From: Pseudomonadota bacterium
GTDB lineage: Bacteria > Pseudomonadota > Alphaproteobacteria > Rhizobiales > Xanthobacteraceae
Direction: 5' to 3'
Length of the DNA stretch: 13,108 bases
NCBI GenBank assembly: GCA_023423415.1
Contig: JAFAFP010000012.1
Coordinates: 1 to 13,108, forward strand
Shown: in pieces, positions 1-6,373 of the stretch
How the letters are laid out: each line of letters opens with the position of its first letter
Position numbering within the stretch: position 1 is the stretch's first letter
Notes under the pieces: model-generated
The model's database searches: none
What the model saw: the letters and a program-made list of their open reading frames with translations, nothing else
Told to the model about the DNA's origin: nothing
Translations under genes and position numbers: made by a program

Positions 1-1
1 C

Positions 2-250
2 GTTCGCGAACTGCGCAACAGACTCGAACGGGCCAGCGCCCTTTCGGACAGCGTCGTGCTGTCGGCGCACGATGTTTTCCCCGAAGCCATGCTCGATGAC
101 ATCAGCCCACAAACATTGGCGGGTGCTCGGAAACTGGCGGAGGCCGAGCAGATCGAACGCGCACTGGCGGCGTCCCAAGGGCGGATCGGCGAGGCTGCCA
201 AGCGCCTCGGCGTATCCCGCACGACACTATGGAAGCGGCGTGGAAAATAA
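2..250 (+). CDS. sigma-54-dependent Fis-family regulator, C-terminal end (partial)
   Basis: The reading frame is open from the left edge and ends at TAA 248-250, giving 83 residues. It begins with VRELRNRLERA, the typical end of the AAA+ domain of sigma-54 activators. After a linker comes a Fis-type helix-turn-helix (about residues 43-80, with IERAL, GEAAKRLGVSRTTLW and a short basic tail). Such proteins bind upstream enhancer sites and use ATP hydrolysis to open sigma-54 promoters. The N-terminal sensor domain lies outside the window, so the signal it reads cannot be named; AcoR-, PrpR- or NtrC-like types are all possible. It points the same way as the hydrolase remnant and the PLP-enzyme pair further right and may once have controlled them, but mobile DNA now lies between. 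That last point is inference. Confidence 0.85.
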   Translation, partial: VRELRNRLERASALSDSVVLSAHDVFPEAMLDDISPQTLAGARKLAEAEQIERALAASQGRIGEAAKRLGVSRTTLWKRRGK

Positions 251-483
251 GCGCTTGCGTCACCGTTGAACAGAGCAATACCACGCTGAAACGACACCAC
301 GGCAGGTCCGCTTGGGGGCATGCACTATCGTAAGCACTTCCGCTGCGGCCTCGAGAGCGGACGTGGTGGTGGCGCTGTCGTTGACATCCCCGGCGCGAAG
401 GTCGATGTCCGCAGCTGAGACAAAGCGAAGTTTATATTGTCGACCAAATTGTACGATCTAGCCGTGAGTGCCGCGGCGTCAGT
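251..483. other. intergenic stretch, no recognised gene
   Basis: This gap of 233 bases lies between the regulator and the resolvase, whose 3' ends face each other. It holds a 32-codon plus-strand frame (320-418, beginning MHYRKHF) that I do not recognise and which lacks a convincing ribosome binding site. A short AT-richer patch at about 428-460 contains ATTGTCGA and ATTGTACGA as imperfect direct repeats. No terminator with a T-run was seen. It may be the outer flank of the resolvase-bearing element. Confidence 0.4.
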
Positions 484-1080
484 CTAGAAGCGACCGGCTT
501 CAAGCGTCTTCAAATCCCGTGCCTTGCGCAGTTCACGGAACATGGTGGCCCGGCTGACGCTGAGCAAGTTTGCGACTTCTTGAGCGTTGAGTTCCCCAGC
601 ATCGATCAACTTCCGAGCCCGCACCACGTCAGCTGGAGCCATGATGCGCCGCCGCCCAGGAATCTTGCCGCGCGCCTTGGCTGCTGCAAGACCAGCGCGT
701 GTGCGTTCCAGCATCAATGACCGTTCGAAGGCGGCAATCGCCGCCATGGCGTTGATCACGAACTTGCCCGTTGAACCCTTGGTGCTCAAACCATCCTCGG
801 TCGTCACGAAGTGCACACCGCGCTTATCCAAGTCCTCTAGAATAGCCACGAGATGCGGGAGCGAGCGGCCGATGCGATCAAGCTTGAAGCAGGCCAGGGT
901 GTCGCCCTTTTCCAGCGCGGCGAGCGCCTTTGGCAACTGAGGCCGATCGTGACGGGCACCCGAGGCCCGCTCGAGGAAGATGTGCTCCTCCTTGACCCCC
1001 GTCCGGCGTGCGGCATCGACCTGCAGATCCAAGCTCTGATCGCGCGTCGAGACACGGGCGTAAAAGATCGTTTTGACCAT
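484..1080 (-). CDS. Tn3-type serine recombinase (resolvase/invertase family)
   Basis: The protein has 198 residues, close to the 180-200 usual for Tn3/gamma-delta resolvases and Hin/Gin invertases. The N-terminal catalytic domain starts with IFYARVSTRDQSLDLQ, in which Ser11 is the expected nucleophile that forms the phosphoserine link to DNA. Further family motifs follow: LACFKLDRIGRS, GVHFVTTEDGLST, and the long E-helix region MAAIAAFERSLMLERTRAGL. A C-terminal helix-turn-helix (LNAQEVANLLSVSRATMFREL) would bind the recombination site. The frame can start at ATG 1080 or the adjacent GTG 1083; GAAGG sits 8 nt before the ATG and 5 nt before the GTG, so both are possible. No transposase neighbour is visible, so resolvase and invertase cannot be told apart. 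The gene appears intact. Confidence 0.9.
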   Translation of the reverse strand: MVKTIFYARVSTRDQSLDLQVDAARRTGVKEEHIFLERASGARHDRPQLPKALAALEKGDTLACFKLDRIGRSLPHLVAILEDLDKRGVHFVTTEDGLSTKGSTGKFVINAMAAIAAFERSLMLERTRAGLAAAKARGKIPGRRRIMAPADVVRARKLIDAGELNAQEVANLLSVSRATMFRELRKARDLKTLEAGRF

Positions 1081-1155
1081 CACGGTTGCCTTCGTCCGTT
1101 GACACTGATTTTTGATACTCGCTCATGAAGACAATTGTGAGACCACGGATTGATA

Positions 1156-1173
1156 CGATCGCAAAAACGATCG
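1156..1173. repeat. CGATCG repeat pair upstream of the resolvase
   Basis: CGATCG occurs twice (1156-1161 and 1168-1173), separated by CAAAAA. Each copy is itself a palindrome, so the pair is both a direct and an inverted repeat. It lies 76 bases before the resolvase start codon, where Tn3-type res sites or resolvase promoters are usually found. The function is inferred from position only. Confidence 0.35.
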
Positions 1174-1211
1174 ATTTTGAGCCTGAATAGCGTGCCTCAA
1201 TGTTAGCTAAG

Positions 1212-1269
1212 TCCCATAAGCTGCCGTCGCATGGGATGTGGTCGGCGATGCGAAACACGCCGCCGACCA
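1212..1269. repeat. two adjacent perfect inverted repeats between integrase fragment and resolvase
   Basis: The first hairpin pairs TCCCAT (1212-1217) with ATGGGA (1231-1236). The second pairs TGGTCGGCG (1239-1247) with CGCCGACCA (1261-1269), nine perfect base pairs around a 13-nt loop. They lie just past the integrase stop codon (1301) and upstream of the resolvase gene. They could be terminators without T-runs, or recombinase-binding subsites of a res or att site. The sequence does not settle which. Confidence 0.4.
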
Positions 1270-1300
1270 TGTCAGCTCTCAGGGGAACTGCGTCGCTCGA

Positions 1301-1718
1301 TCAGATGTCGATCTTCTCCGCGATCTCGATCGCATCATCGACTTCGATGCCGAGATACTTCACAGTGCATTCGATCTTGGAGTACCCGAGCAGGAGCTGG
1401 ACAGCCCGGAGATTGCCGGTTCGGCGGTAAATCAGAACGGCCTTCGTGCGTCGCAGCGAGTGCGTGCCGAACTTCGCGGGATCGAGACTGATGCTCGCCA
1501 CCCATTCTTGGACGAGCCTCGCGTACTGGCGCGTCGTAAGTCCACCCCGGTCGCCGCCGACCGGCGAACAAGAACTGACCCGCTTTGCGTCCTGTCAGGC
1601 GCAGGTACTCGTCGATCGTTTGACGGGTTTGATCGGTCAGCTCAAACCTTACTGGTCGGCCCGTCTCCTTCTGACGGATGGTCGCCCGGTTCATCGAGTA
1701 GCCGCTCGGGGCGACATC
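1301..1718 (-). pseudogene. tyrosine recombinase/integrase, 5'-truncated and frameshifted
   Basis: Two minus-strand frames join into one integrase C-terminal half. The upstream frame (about 1718 to 1545) reads VAPSGYSMNRATIRQKETG, then RPVRFELTDQ and AGQFLFAGRR. The downstream frame (about 1545 to 1301) reads LTTRQYARLVQEWV, then GTHSLRRTKA, NLRAVQLLLGYSK and VKYLGIEVDD. The break is at the CCCC tract near 1540-1550 and needs one extra or two missing bases. The HxxR box (HSLR) and the nucleophile Tyr (VKYLG) survive, but the conserved His of LLGH is Tyr. The N-terminal part carrying the first catalytic Arg is missing, so the protein should be inactive. The length and motifs match the short (about 200-residue) integrases common in rhizobial accessory DNA; that comparison is from memory. 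Confidence 0.8.
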
Positions 1719-1811
1719 ACCGTCATCGCCGGCAGCGGGCACATGACACCGATGGAACAACCAGACGCCGTCACCGAAGCGCTCCGCGTGTGGCTTCATC
1801 GGAGCGACTAA
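1713..1811 (+). pseudogene. alpha/beta hydrolase, 3' remnant
   Basis: The last 32 codons read DITVIAGSGHMTPMEQPDAV and then TEALRVWLHRSD before TAA 1809-1811. This is the classic end of an alpha/beta hydrolase: the catalytic His in GSGHMTPMEQP followed by the final amphipathic helix. No hydrolase sequence precedes it. Immediately upstream the same DNA is the start of the opposite-strand integrase fragment, so the gene was cut at about 1713. Its tail still supplies the GGAG ribosome binding site (1801-1804) for the ammonia-lyase that starts 1 nt after its stop, implying a former operon. Confidence 0.7.
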
Positions 1812-1812
1812 A

Positions 1813-3042
1813 ATGATCAGGCACCACTCGAACTCGAGCCGCTACGCCGCGGCACTGGAGGAGCAAGCTCGCATCGTCATCGGCAACTTGCAGCCCTGGG
1901 ATGCGGCAGTCGCGGAAATCAAGACATGGCCGGGTTATGCGCCGACGCCGCTATGGTCGCTCGATACGTTGGCCAAGCGGGTTGGCGTGCGCAAGATCTA
2001 CTACAAGGACGAGAGCCAGCGTTTTGGCCGCGCGCTCGGCAGCTTCAAGGCGCTTGGCGCGCCGTATGCCGTGCAGCGGCTTCTCGCGCATCATGTCGAA
2101 CGGAAGACCGGGCGCAGACCATCCAGTGCGGAGCTGCGCGCAGGCGAGCATCGCGCGCTGACTGGAGACGTGACCGTCTGTGTGGCGACCGATGGCAACC
2201 AAGGGCGAGGATTGGCCTGGGGCGCGCAGCAATTCGGCTGCAAATGCGTCGTCTACATTCACGCCAAGGTCAGCGAAAGTCGCAAGGCGGCGATGGAAGC
2301 CTTTGGTGCCGAAGTCATCCGAGTCGCCGGGGAATATGAAGCCTCGGTCAACCGTTGCCGTTCCGACGCCGCAGCCAACGGCTGGCATTTCGTTAGCAGC
2401 ACCAGCTGGGATAGCTACCAAACGCCGCTCTCACGTCACGTCATGCGGGGTTATATGACCATGATTGACGAGGCGGTCGATCAGTTGCCGTCCGCGCACG
2501 CGGTCAGCCACGCCTTCACCCAGGCTGGCGTCGGCAGCATTCCGGCGGCCATCTATATGGGTGTTCACAAACGCCTTGAACGTCTGAAGCCGCGTTACGT
2601 CGTGGTCGAACCGACCGAAGCCGACTGCGTCTTCCTCAGCATCGCCAACGGCCGACCGACCCCTGCGGCGGGCACGTTGAAAACCATCATGGCCGGCCTT
2701 GCGTGTCGCGAAGTGTCGCCAGCTGCATGGTCAATCCTGCATTGGATCGTGAGTGATGCCGTGGCCATCCCGGACGAGTCCGCGAAGGCAGCCATGCGGG
2801 TTCTGGCATCCGACAACGGCGACATTCCGATCGTGGCCGGAGAGTCGGCTGTCGGCGGAGCGGCGACGCTGCTCGAAGCCGCAACGGACGCCGCTCTACG
2901 TGACGCACTTGGACTCAAGGACGACAGCGAAGTCCTGCTGTTCGGTTGCGAAGGCGCAACGGACCCGGTGATCTATCGGGAGATCACAGGCGAAACGCCG
3001 GAGGCTGTGTTTGCACGGCAAGTAGGCAGGTCGAAAGCATGA
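1813..3042 (+). CDS. dpaL: diaminopropionate ammonia-lyase-like PLP enzyme (YgeX family)
   Basis: This 409-residue fold-type II PLP enzyme is close in length and layout to E. coli YgeX (398), which converts D- or L-2,3-diaminopropionate to pyruvate and ammonia. Landmarks are KDESQRFG (65-72), the Schiff-base Lys79 in GSFKALG, ATDGNQGRG with Asp127 (YgeX Asp120, the base for the D-isomer), the Gly-rich phosphate loop QAGVGSIPAA, and IMAGLACREVSP. By my alignment YgeX Asp189 corresponds to Ser196 (FVSSTSW), an unusual change that may alter substrate choice. ATG 1813 follows GGAG by 8 nt and lies 1 nt after the hydrolase stop. The stop overlaps the next start (ATGA), so the two PLP enzymes are co-translated. 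Threonine dehydratase or tryptophan synthase beta-type enzymes are less likely given the family-specific motifs. The symbol reflects family membership only; the true substrate is not proven. Confidence 0.85.
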   Translation: MIRHHSNSSRYAAALEEQARIVIGNLQPWDAAVAEIKTWPGYAPTPLWSLDTLAKRVGVRKIYYKDESQRFGRALGSFKALGAPYAVQRLLAHHVERKTGRRPSSAELRAGEHRALTGDVTVCVATDGNQGRGLAWGAQQFGCKCVVYIHAKVSESRKAAMEAFGAEVIRVAGEYEASVNRCRSDAAANGWHFVSSTSWDSYQTPLSRHVMRGYMTMIDEAVDQLPSAHAVSHAFTQAGVGSIPAAIYMGVHKRLERLKPRYVVVEPTEADCVFLSIANGRPTPAAGTLKTIMAGLACREVSPAAWSILHWIVSDAVAIPDESAKAAMRVLASDNGDIPIVAGESAVGGAATLLEAATDAALRDALGLKDDSEVLLFGCEGATDPVIYREITGETPEAVFARQVGRSKA

Positions 3043-4181
3043 CAAAACCATACTCCAACGAAACGCTAGCGGTGCAGGCGGATCATTTCGTCGATGGCCG
3101 TACGGGCGCCGTGGTACCGCACATCCAGCCCTCGATCACGTTCGCGCGTGATCACAACTACGAGCTGATCGGCGGCATCCGCTATGGCCGTTACGGCAGC
3201 CCGACCGTCATCCAAGCCGAGCAGATACTGGCCAAACTCGACGACGGGGTTGAGGCGCGGCTGTTCGCATCCGGCCTAGCCGCCTGTGCCGCGGTTCTCG
3301 AAACGGTCAAGACCGGGCAGCACATCGTGGCGCCGCGCGTCATGTATCACGGCGCGCAAAAATGGATGCGCCGCCTAAGCGAGACCCGCGGGATCGGCCT
3401 GACGCTGTTCGACCAAAGCAAGCCCGGCGCGCTCGCCGCCGCGATCTGCCCGAACACCGCGCTCGTGTGGGCCGAGCCGATCGTCAACCCGACCTGGGAT
3501 GTTATCGACATCGCTGAGGCTGCAGCACTGGCACACAAAGTGGGGGCGATCCTCTGTGTCGACGGTAGTGTCGCTCCTCCGGTCACGACGTGTCCGCTGG
3601 AACTCGGCGCCGACATTGTGTTCCATTCGGCATCGAAATATCTCAACGGCCACAGCGATATTCTGGCCGGTGTCCTTGTGACCAAGACGACAGACGAGCG
3701 TTGGAAAGAGATCAATCTGATCCGCGACCTGTCCGGCGGCGTGCTTGGCTCGATGGAAGCGTGGTTGCTGATCCGCGGCTTGCGAACGCTGTTCCTGCGC
3801 TTCGACAGATCCTCGCGAAACGCGCTCGCATTCGCCGGCCACTTCGCCAAGCATCCGCAGATCGAATCCGTCACCTACCCTGGACTGGAGACCCACCCCG
3901 GACACGCGGTTGCCAAGCGGCAGATGAAGCGCGGTTTCGGCGGTATGCTGTCGCTATGCGTCAAAGGCGGTGCGGACGATGCACGCCGCGTCGCGGGCGC
4001 GTTGAAACTTATTCTGATCGGCGCATCGCTCGGCGGTGTCGAAAGCCTCGTCGAGCACCGCGCCTCGGTCGAAGGACCCGACAGCGTCGTGCCGAAAAAC
4101 ATGTTGCGCTTCTCGATCGGAATCGAGAGCGCCGAAGATCTGATCGCTGATTTCGAGCAGGCGTTGGCCGTTCTCAAGTGA
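3039..4181 (+). CDS. Cys/Met-metabolism PLP-dependent lyase (cystathionine synthase/lyase family)
   Basis: The 380-residue protein is a complete fold-type I enzyme of the MetB/MetC/MegL family, cytosolic and usually tetrameric. Visible landmarks are IRYGRYGSPT (Tyr49 and Arg51, the cross-subunit PLP-phosphate contacts), LFASGLAAC, Tyr103 in VMYHGAQ (the ring-stacking Tyr), Asp175 in CVDGSVAPP, Lys200 in HSASKYLNGHSD (the Schiff base) and the carboxylate Arg in MLRFSIGIE. Several motifs are off-consensus: YGRYGSPT for YSRYxNPT, YHGA for YGGT, VDGS for VDNT. Substrate prediction is therefore unsafe. ATG 3039 overlaps the ammonia-lyase stop (ATGA), with GGCAGG 8 nt upstream; longer in-frame upstream sequence overlaps the preceding gene and is not expected to be translated. 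Pairing with an ammonia-lyase suggests beta- or gamma-elimination on an uncommon amino acid. Confidence 0.88.
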   Translation: MTKPYSNETLAVQADHFVDGRTGAVVPHIQPSITFARDHNYELIGGIRYGRYGSPTVIQAEQILAKLDDGVEARLFASGLAACAAVLETVKTGQHIVAPRVMYHGAQKWMRRLSETRGIGLTLFDQSKPGALAAAICPNTALVWAEPIVNPTWDVIDIAEAAALAHKVGAILCVDGSVAPPVTTCPLELGADIVFHSASKYLNGHSDILAGVLVTKTTDERWKEINLIRDLSGGVLGSMEAWLLIRGLRTLFLRFDRSSRNALAFAGHFAKHPQIESVTYPGLETHPGHAVAKRQMKRGFGGMLSLCVKGGADDARRVAGALKLILIGASLGGVESLVEHRASVEGPDSVVPKNMLRFSIGIESAEDLIADFEQALAVLK

Positions 4182-4206
4182 CGCGTCAAGGTAACATTCT
4201 CTCGCG

Positions 4207-4230
4207 AGGCGGCGATCGAACGCGCCGCCT
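4207..4230. terminator. hairpin between convergent units, possible bidirectional terminator
   Basis: AGGCGGCG (4207-4214) pairs perfectly with CGCCGCCT (4223-4230) across an 8-nt loop. It lies 26 bases after the PLP-lyase stop and before the end of the oppositely oriented pseudogene tail. There is no T-run on either side, so it is not a textbook intrinsic terminator. Confidence 0.4.
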
Positions 4231-4259
4231 GTGCACGGCTAGTCAACATCAACTTCGGA

Positions 4260-4385
4260 TCAGATACCCCTTCCCATCGTCTGAGTGTCAAACAGCTCGT
4301 ACGCGGTTTCAGCCTCGGCCAACGGCCAGGAGTGCGTGAATAGGCCGTCGACATCGATCTTCGCTCCGAAACGAATCTCACACAT
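4260..4385 (-). pseudogene. zinc-type alcohol dehydrogenase, C-terminal remnant
   Basis: The minus strand reads EIRFGAKIDVDGLFTHSWPL and continues AEAETAYELFDTQTMGRGI before TGA at 4262-4260. The pattern DxxxLFTHxWPLAEAExAYxLFDTQ is the usual C-terminal end of medium-chain zinc alcohol dehydrogenases. Nothing of the zinc-binding or NAD-binding parts is present. It adjoins the aminotransferase fragment in a different frame at about 4375-4390, so a deletion seems to have removed the end of one gene and most of the next. It was probably the last gene of the catabolic operon; inference from order only. Confidence 0.6.
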
Positions 4386-4783
4386 TCGGCCTGTCCAGAC
4401 GGAACCCAAGCGCGGTCAGCTTCGACCAGCTTCTGTAGCGCATCAAGAAGCATCGCCTCGGACAGTGGTGGCATGGCATTACGAGGCGCTCTGCACTCGC
4501 CGCGAAGCGGCTCGCATTCATCTGCGGGCGAAAGCCCGCAATCGAGTCGTCCGGTTGCCGGTAAGCCTTCAAGCCCTCTAAGATCGACTGGCCAAAATGC
4601 AGTACAGACAATGACGGATGCAGCGTGAACGTGGAGAGCGAGCGACGTTCAAGTCGTGCCATCCACGTTCTGGGGTAAAGACTGCCGTCACCATATGGTC
4701 GAAAAACGCACTTCCCCAGCCGCAAGTCTTTGCCGGCCCTGTCCCACGCACGATCTTTTTAGTTTCGTATTGTTGTCAGCCAT
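4386..4783 (-). pseudogene. branched-chain aminotransferase, frameshifted and 3'-truncated
   Basis: The likely original start is ATG 4783, with AAAGGA 8 nt upstream and 60 bases after the aldehyde dehydrogenase stop. Three successive frames carry the N-terminal third of an IlvE-type PLP aminotransferase. The first reads GWGSAFFDHMVTAVFTPERG and WHD. The second reads TLHPSLSVLHFGQSILEGLK, then AYRQPDDSIAGFRPQMNASR and RLVMP. The third reads MPPLSEAMLLDALQKLVEAD and RAWVPSG. One shift lies at about 4640-4660. The other is a tandem GGCATGGCAT (4470-4479; ATGCC twice on the coding strand), a 5-bp duplication that throws LVMPPLSE out of frame. The catalytic-Lys domain is absent. The intact gene would have interconverted a branched or similar amino acid and its 2-oxoacid, matching the 2-oxoacid decarboxylase of this operon. 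Confidence 0.8.
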
Positions 4784-4843
4784 TGCAGGCGTCCTTTAAC
4801 TTTCGCAGGCGGTCAGACCTTGGCAGAGCAGATGACGTTGGTA

Positions 4844-6325
4844 TCAGCCGAGCCGCATGACGAAGGGATTGGCGGGGGGCTGCGACGAGTTGTTGAGCCA
4901 CACGGTCTTGGACTGCATGTAGCCTTTGATCATTTCCTGACCATTTTCCCGGCCGAGGCCACTGTCTTTGACCCCGCCGAACGGCGCCATGAAGCTCAAG
5001 GCCCGGTAGGTGTTGATCCACACTGTTCCGGACTGGAGCCCTTTCGACATTCGGAATGCCCGCGCAGTGTCCTTGGTCCAGACACCAGCGGCCAACCCAT
5101 AGTTCGAGCTGTTTGCGAGGCGGAGCGCATCGGCTTCATCGTCGAAGGGAATGACGGCCAAGACCGGGCCGAAAATCTCCCGCTGGGCGAGTTGAGACCC
5201 GTTGTCGACATCCTGGAAGATCGTGGGTTCGACGAACAGCCCGCCGGTCGACGATTTCATTGCCTTGCCGCCCCACGCGACAATGGCGCCTTCCTTTTTT
5301 GCATCTTCGATGCAGGACAGCACTTTGCGGTAATGCGGGAGGTTTGCGAGCGGTCCCATCTGCGTTTGCGGATTTCGCGGATCGCCAATGTTTACGTTGC
5401 TGGCCATCTCGCGCAGCTTGGCGAGGAACGTGTCGTAGATTGATCGCTGGAGCAGGAGGCGTGAGCCGGCTATACACGTTTGACCAGCCGCCGCGAATAT
5501 CCCCGACGCGACGCCGGCTGCCGCAGCTTCGAGATCCGCATCTTCAAATACGATGTTGGGTGACTTGCCGCCCAATTCGAGCGTGACATGCTTGAGGTCG
5601 CCAGCCGCCGCGATGTTGATGGCCTTGCCGGCCGCATCCGAGCCGGTGAACGCGATCTTGGCGACATCGGGATGAGCGACGAGGGGAGCACCGACCTGCT
5701 GTCCGGTGCCGCAGACGACGTTGACCACGCCGGCGGGAAAGCCGGCTTTCTCGAACAGTTCGACGAAGGCGATCGTCGAAGCACTGGCGAACTCGGATGG
5801 CTTGATGACAAAGGTGTTGCCCGCCGCAAGACCAGGCGCGAGCTTCCACGACAGCAACAATAGTGGCGAGTTCCACGCCGTGATGGCAGCGACGACGCCC
5901 AGTGGCTCCCACGTCGTGAACACGAAATGATCCGGCTTCTCGATCGGGTGAACAGCGCCTTCGACCTTGTCCGCCAGACCGCTGTAGTAATAGAACCACT
6001 GCGGGATCGTCTTCAGCTGGATCAGCATTTCATTGATCAGCTTGCCGTTGTCGCGAACCTCCAGATCAGCGAGGCGGTCTGCATTCTCCACAATCAGATC
6101 GCCGACTCGTCGCAGCAGCGCGCCTCGCATCGTCGCTGACATGGACGACCACTCGGGCGAGAGAAACGCCGCTTTCGCGGCGCTCACCGCCGCATTCACG
6201 TCATCCGTTCCGCTGTCGGCGATCTCGCACCAATTCTCGTTCAGGTAGGGGTCGAGGCTCGGCATCCATTTTCCTGATGCGGCCGGGCTTGATTTGCCGC
6301 CGATGATATTCGGGAAACGCTGCAT
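4844..6325 (-). CDS. NAD(P)+-dependent aldehyde dehydrogenase
   Basis: The 493-residue protein is a full-length ALDH-superfamily enzyme oxidising an aldehyde to its acid. Catalytic parts are all visible: Asn152 (AWNSP, oxyanion hole), Lys175 (VIKPSE, cofactor), the FTGSDAAGK loop, Glu250 (TLELGGKSPN, general base) and Cys284 (GQTCIAGSR, nucleophile). EIFGPV and PFGGVKDSGLGRENG near the C-terminus are also typical. The family resembles betaine- and aromatic-aldehyde dehydrogenases, but the substrate cannot be read from sequence. ATG 6325 has GGAG 10 nt upstream and lies 48 bases after the stop of the GMC dehydrogenase. The likely job is to oxidise the aldehyde made by the decarboxylase or by the GMC enzyme. 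Confidence 0.93.
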   Translation of the reverse strand: MQRFPNIIGGKSSPAASGKWMPSLDPYLNENWCEIADSGTDDVNAAVSAAKAAFLSPEWSSMSATMRGALLRRVGDLIVENADRLADLEVRDNGKLINEMLIQLKTIPQWFYYYSGLADKVEGAVHPIEKPDHFVFTTWEPLGVVAAITAWNSPLLLLSWKLAPGLAAGNTFVIKPSEFASASTIAFVELFEKAGFPAGVVNVVCGTGQQVGAPLVAHPDVAKIAFTGSDAAGKAINIAAAGDLKHVTLELGGKSPNIVFEDADLEAAAAGVASGIFAAAGQTCIAGSRLLLQRSIYDTFLAKLREMASNVNIGDPRNPQTQMGPLANLPHYRKVLSCIEDAKKEGAIVAWGGKAMKSSTGGLFVEPTIFQDVDNGSQLAQREIFGPVLAVIPFDDEADALRLANSSNYGLAAGVWTKDTARAFRMSKGLQSGTVWINTYRALSFMAPFGGVKDSGLGRENGQEMIKGYMQSKTVWLNNSSQPPANPFVMRLG

Positions 6326-6373
6326 GGGGTCGGTACTCCAATGGGAGATGTGGTCTTTGGTGACGTCTCAGGT

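Noticed and set aside
1212..1236. TCCCAT/ATGGGA hairpin as an intrinsic terminator of the integrase fragment
   Set aside because: The stem is only 6 bp and no T-run follows on either strand, so it was listed only as a repeat.
1238..1816. 192-codon plus-strand frame across the integrase fragment
   Set aside because: It is the antisense shadow of the integrase. The hydrolase tail is in a different plus-strand frame that ends at 1811.
1813..3042. Threonine dehydratase or tryptophan synthase-like annotation
   Set aside because: The length, the ATDGNQGRG and IMAGLAC motifs and the N-terminal layout fit the diaminopropionate ammonia-lyase family better.
3347..3905. Two long minus-strand frames opposite the PLP lyase
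   Set aside because: They mirror the codon structure of the real plus-strand gene, and no domain motif or ribosome site was seen.
4820..5443. 207-codon plus-strand open frame opposite the aldehyde dehydrogenase
   Set aside because: It is antisense to a clear full-length ALDH with all catalytic residues. Long antisense frames are common in G+C-rich DNA, and the translation resembles no family I know.
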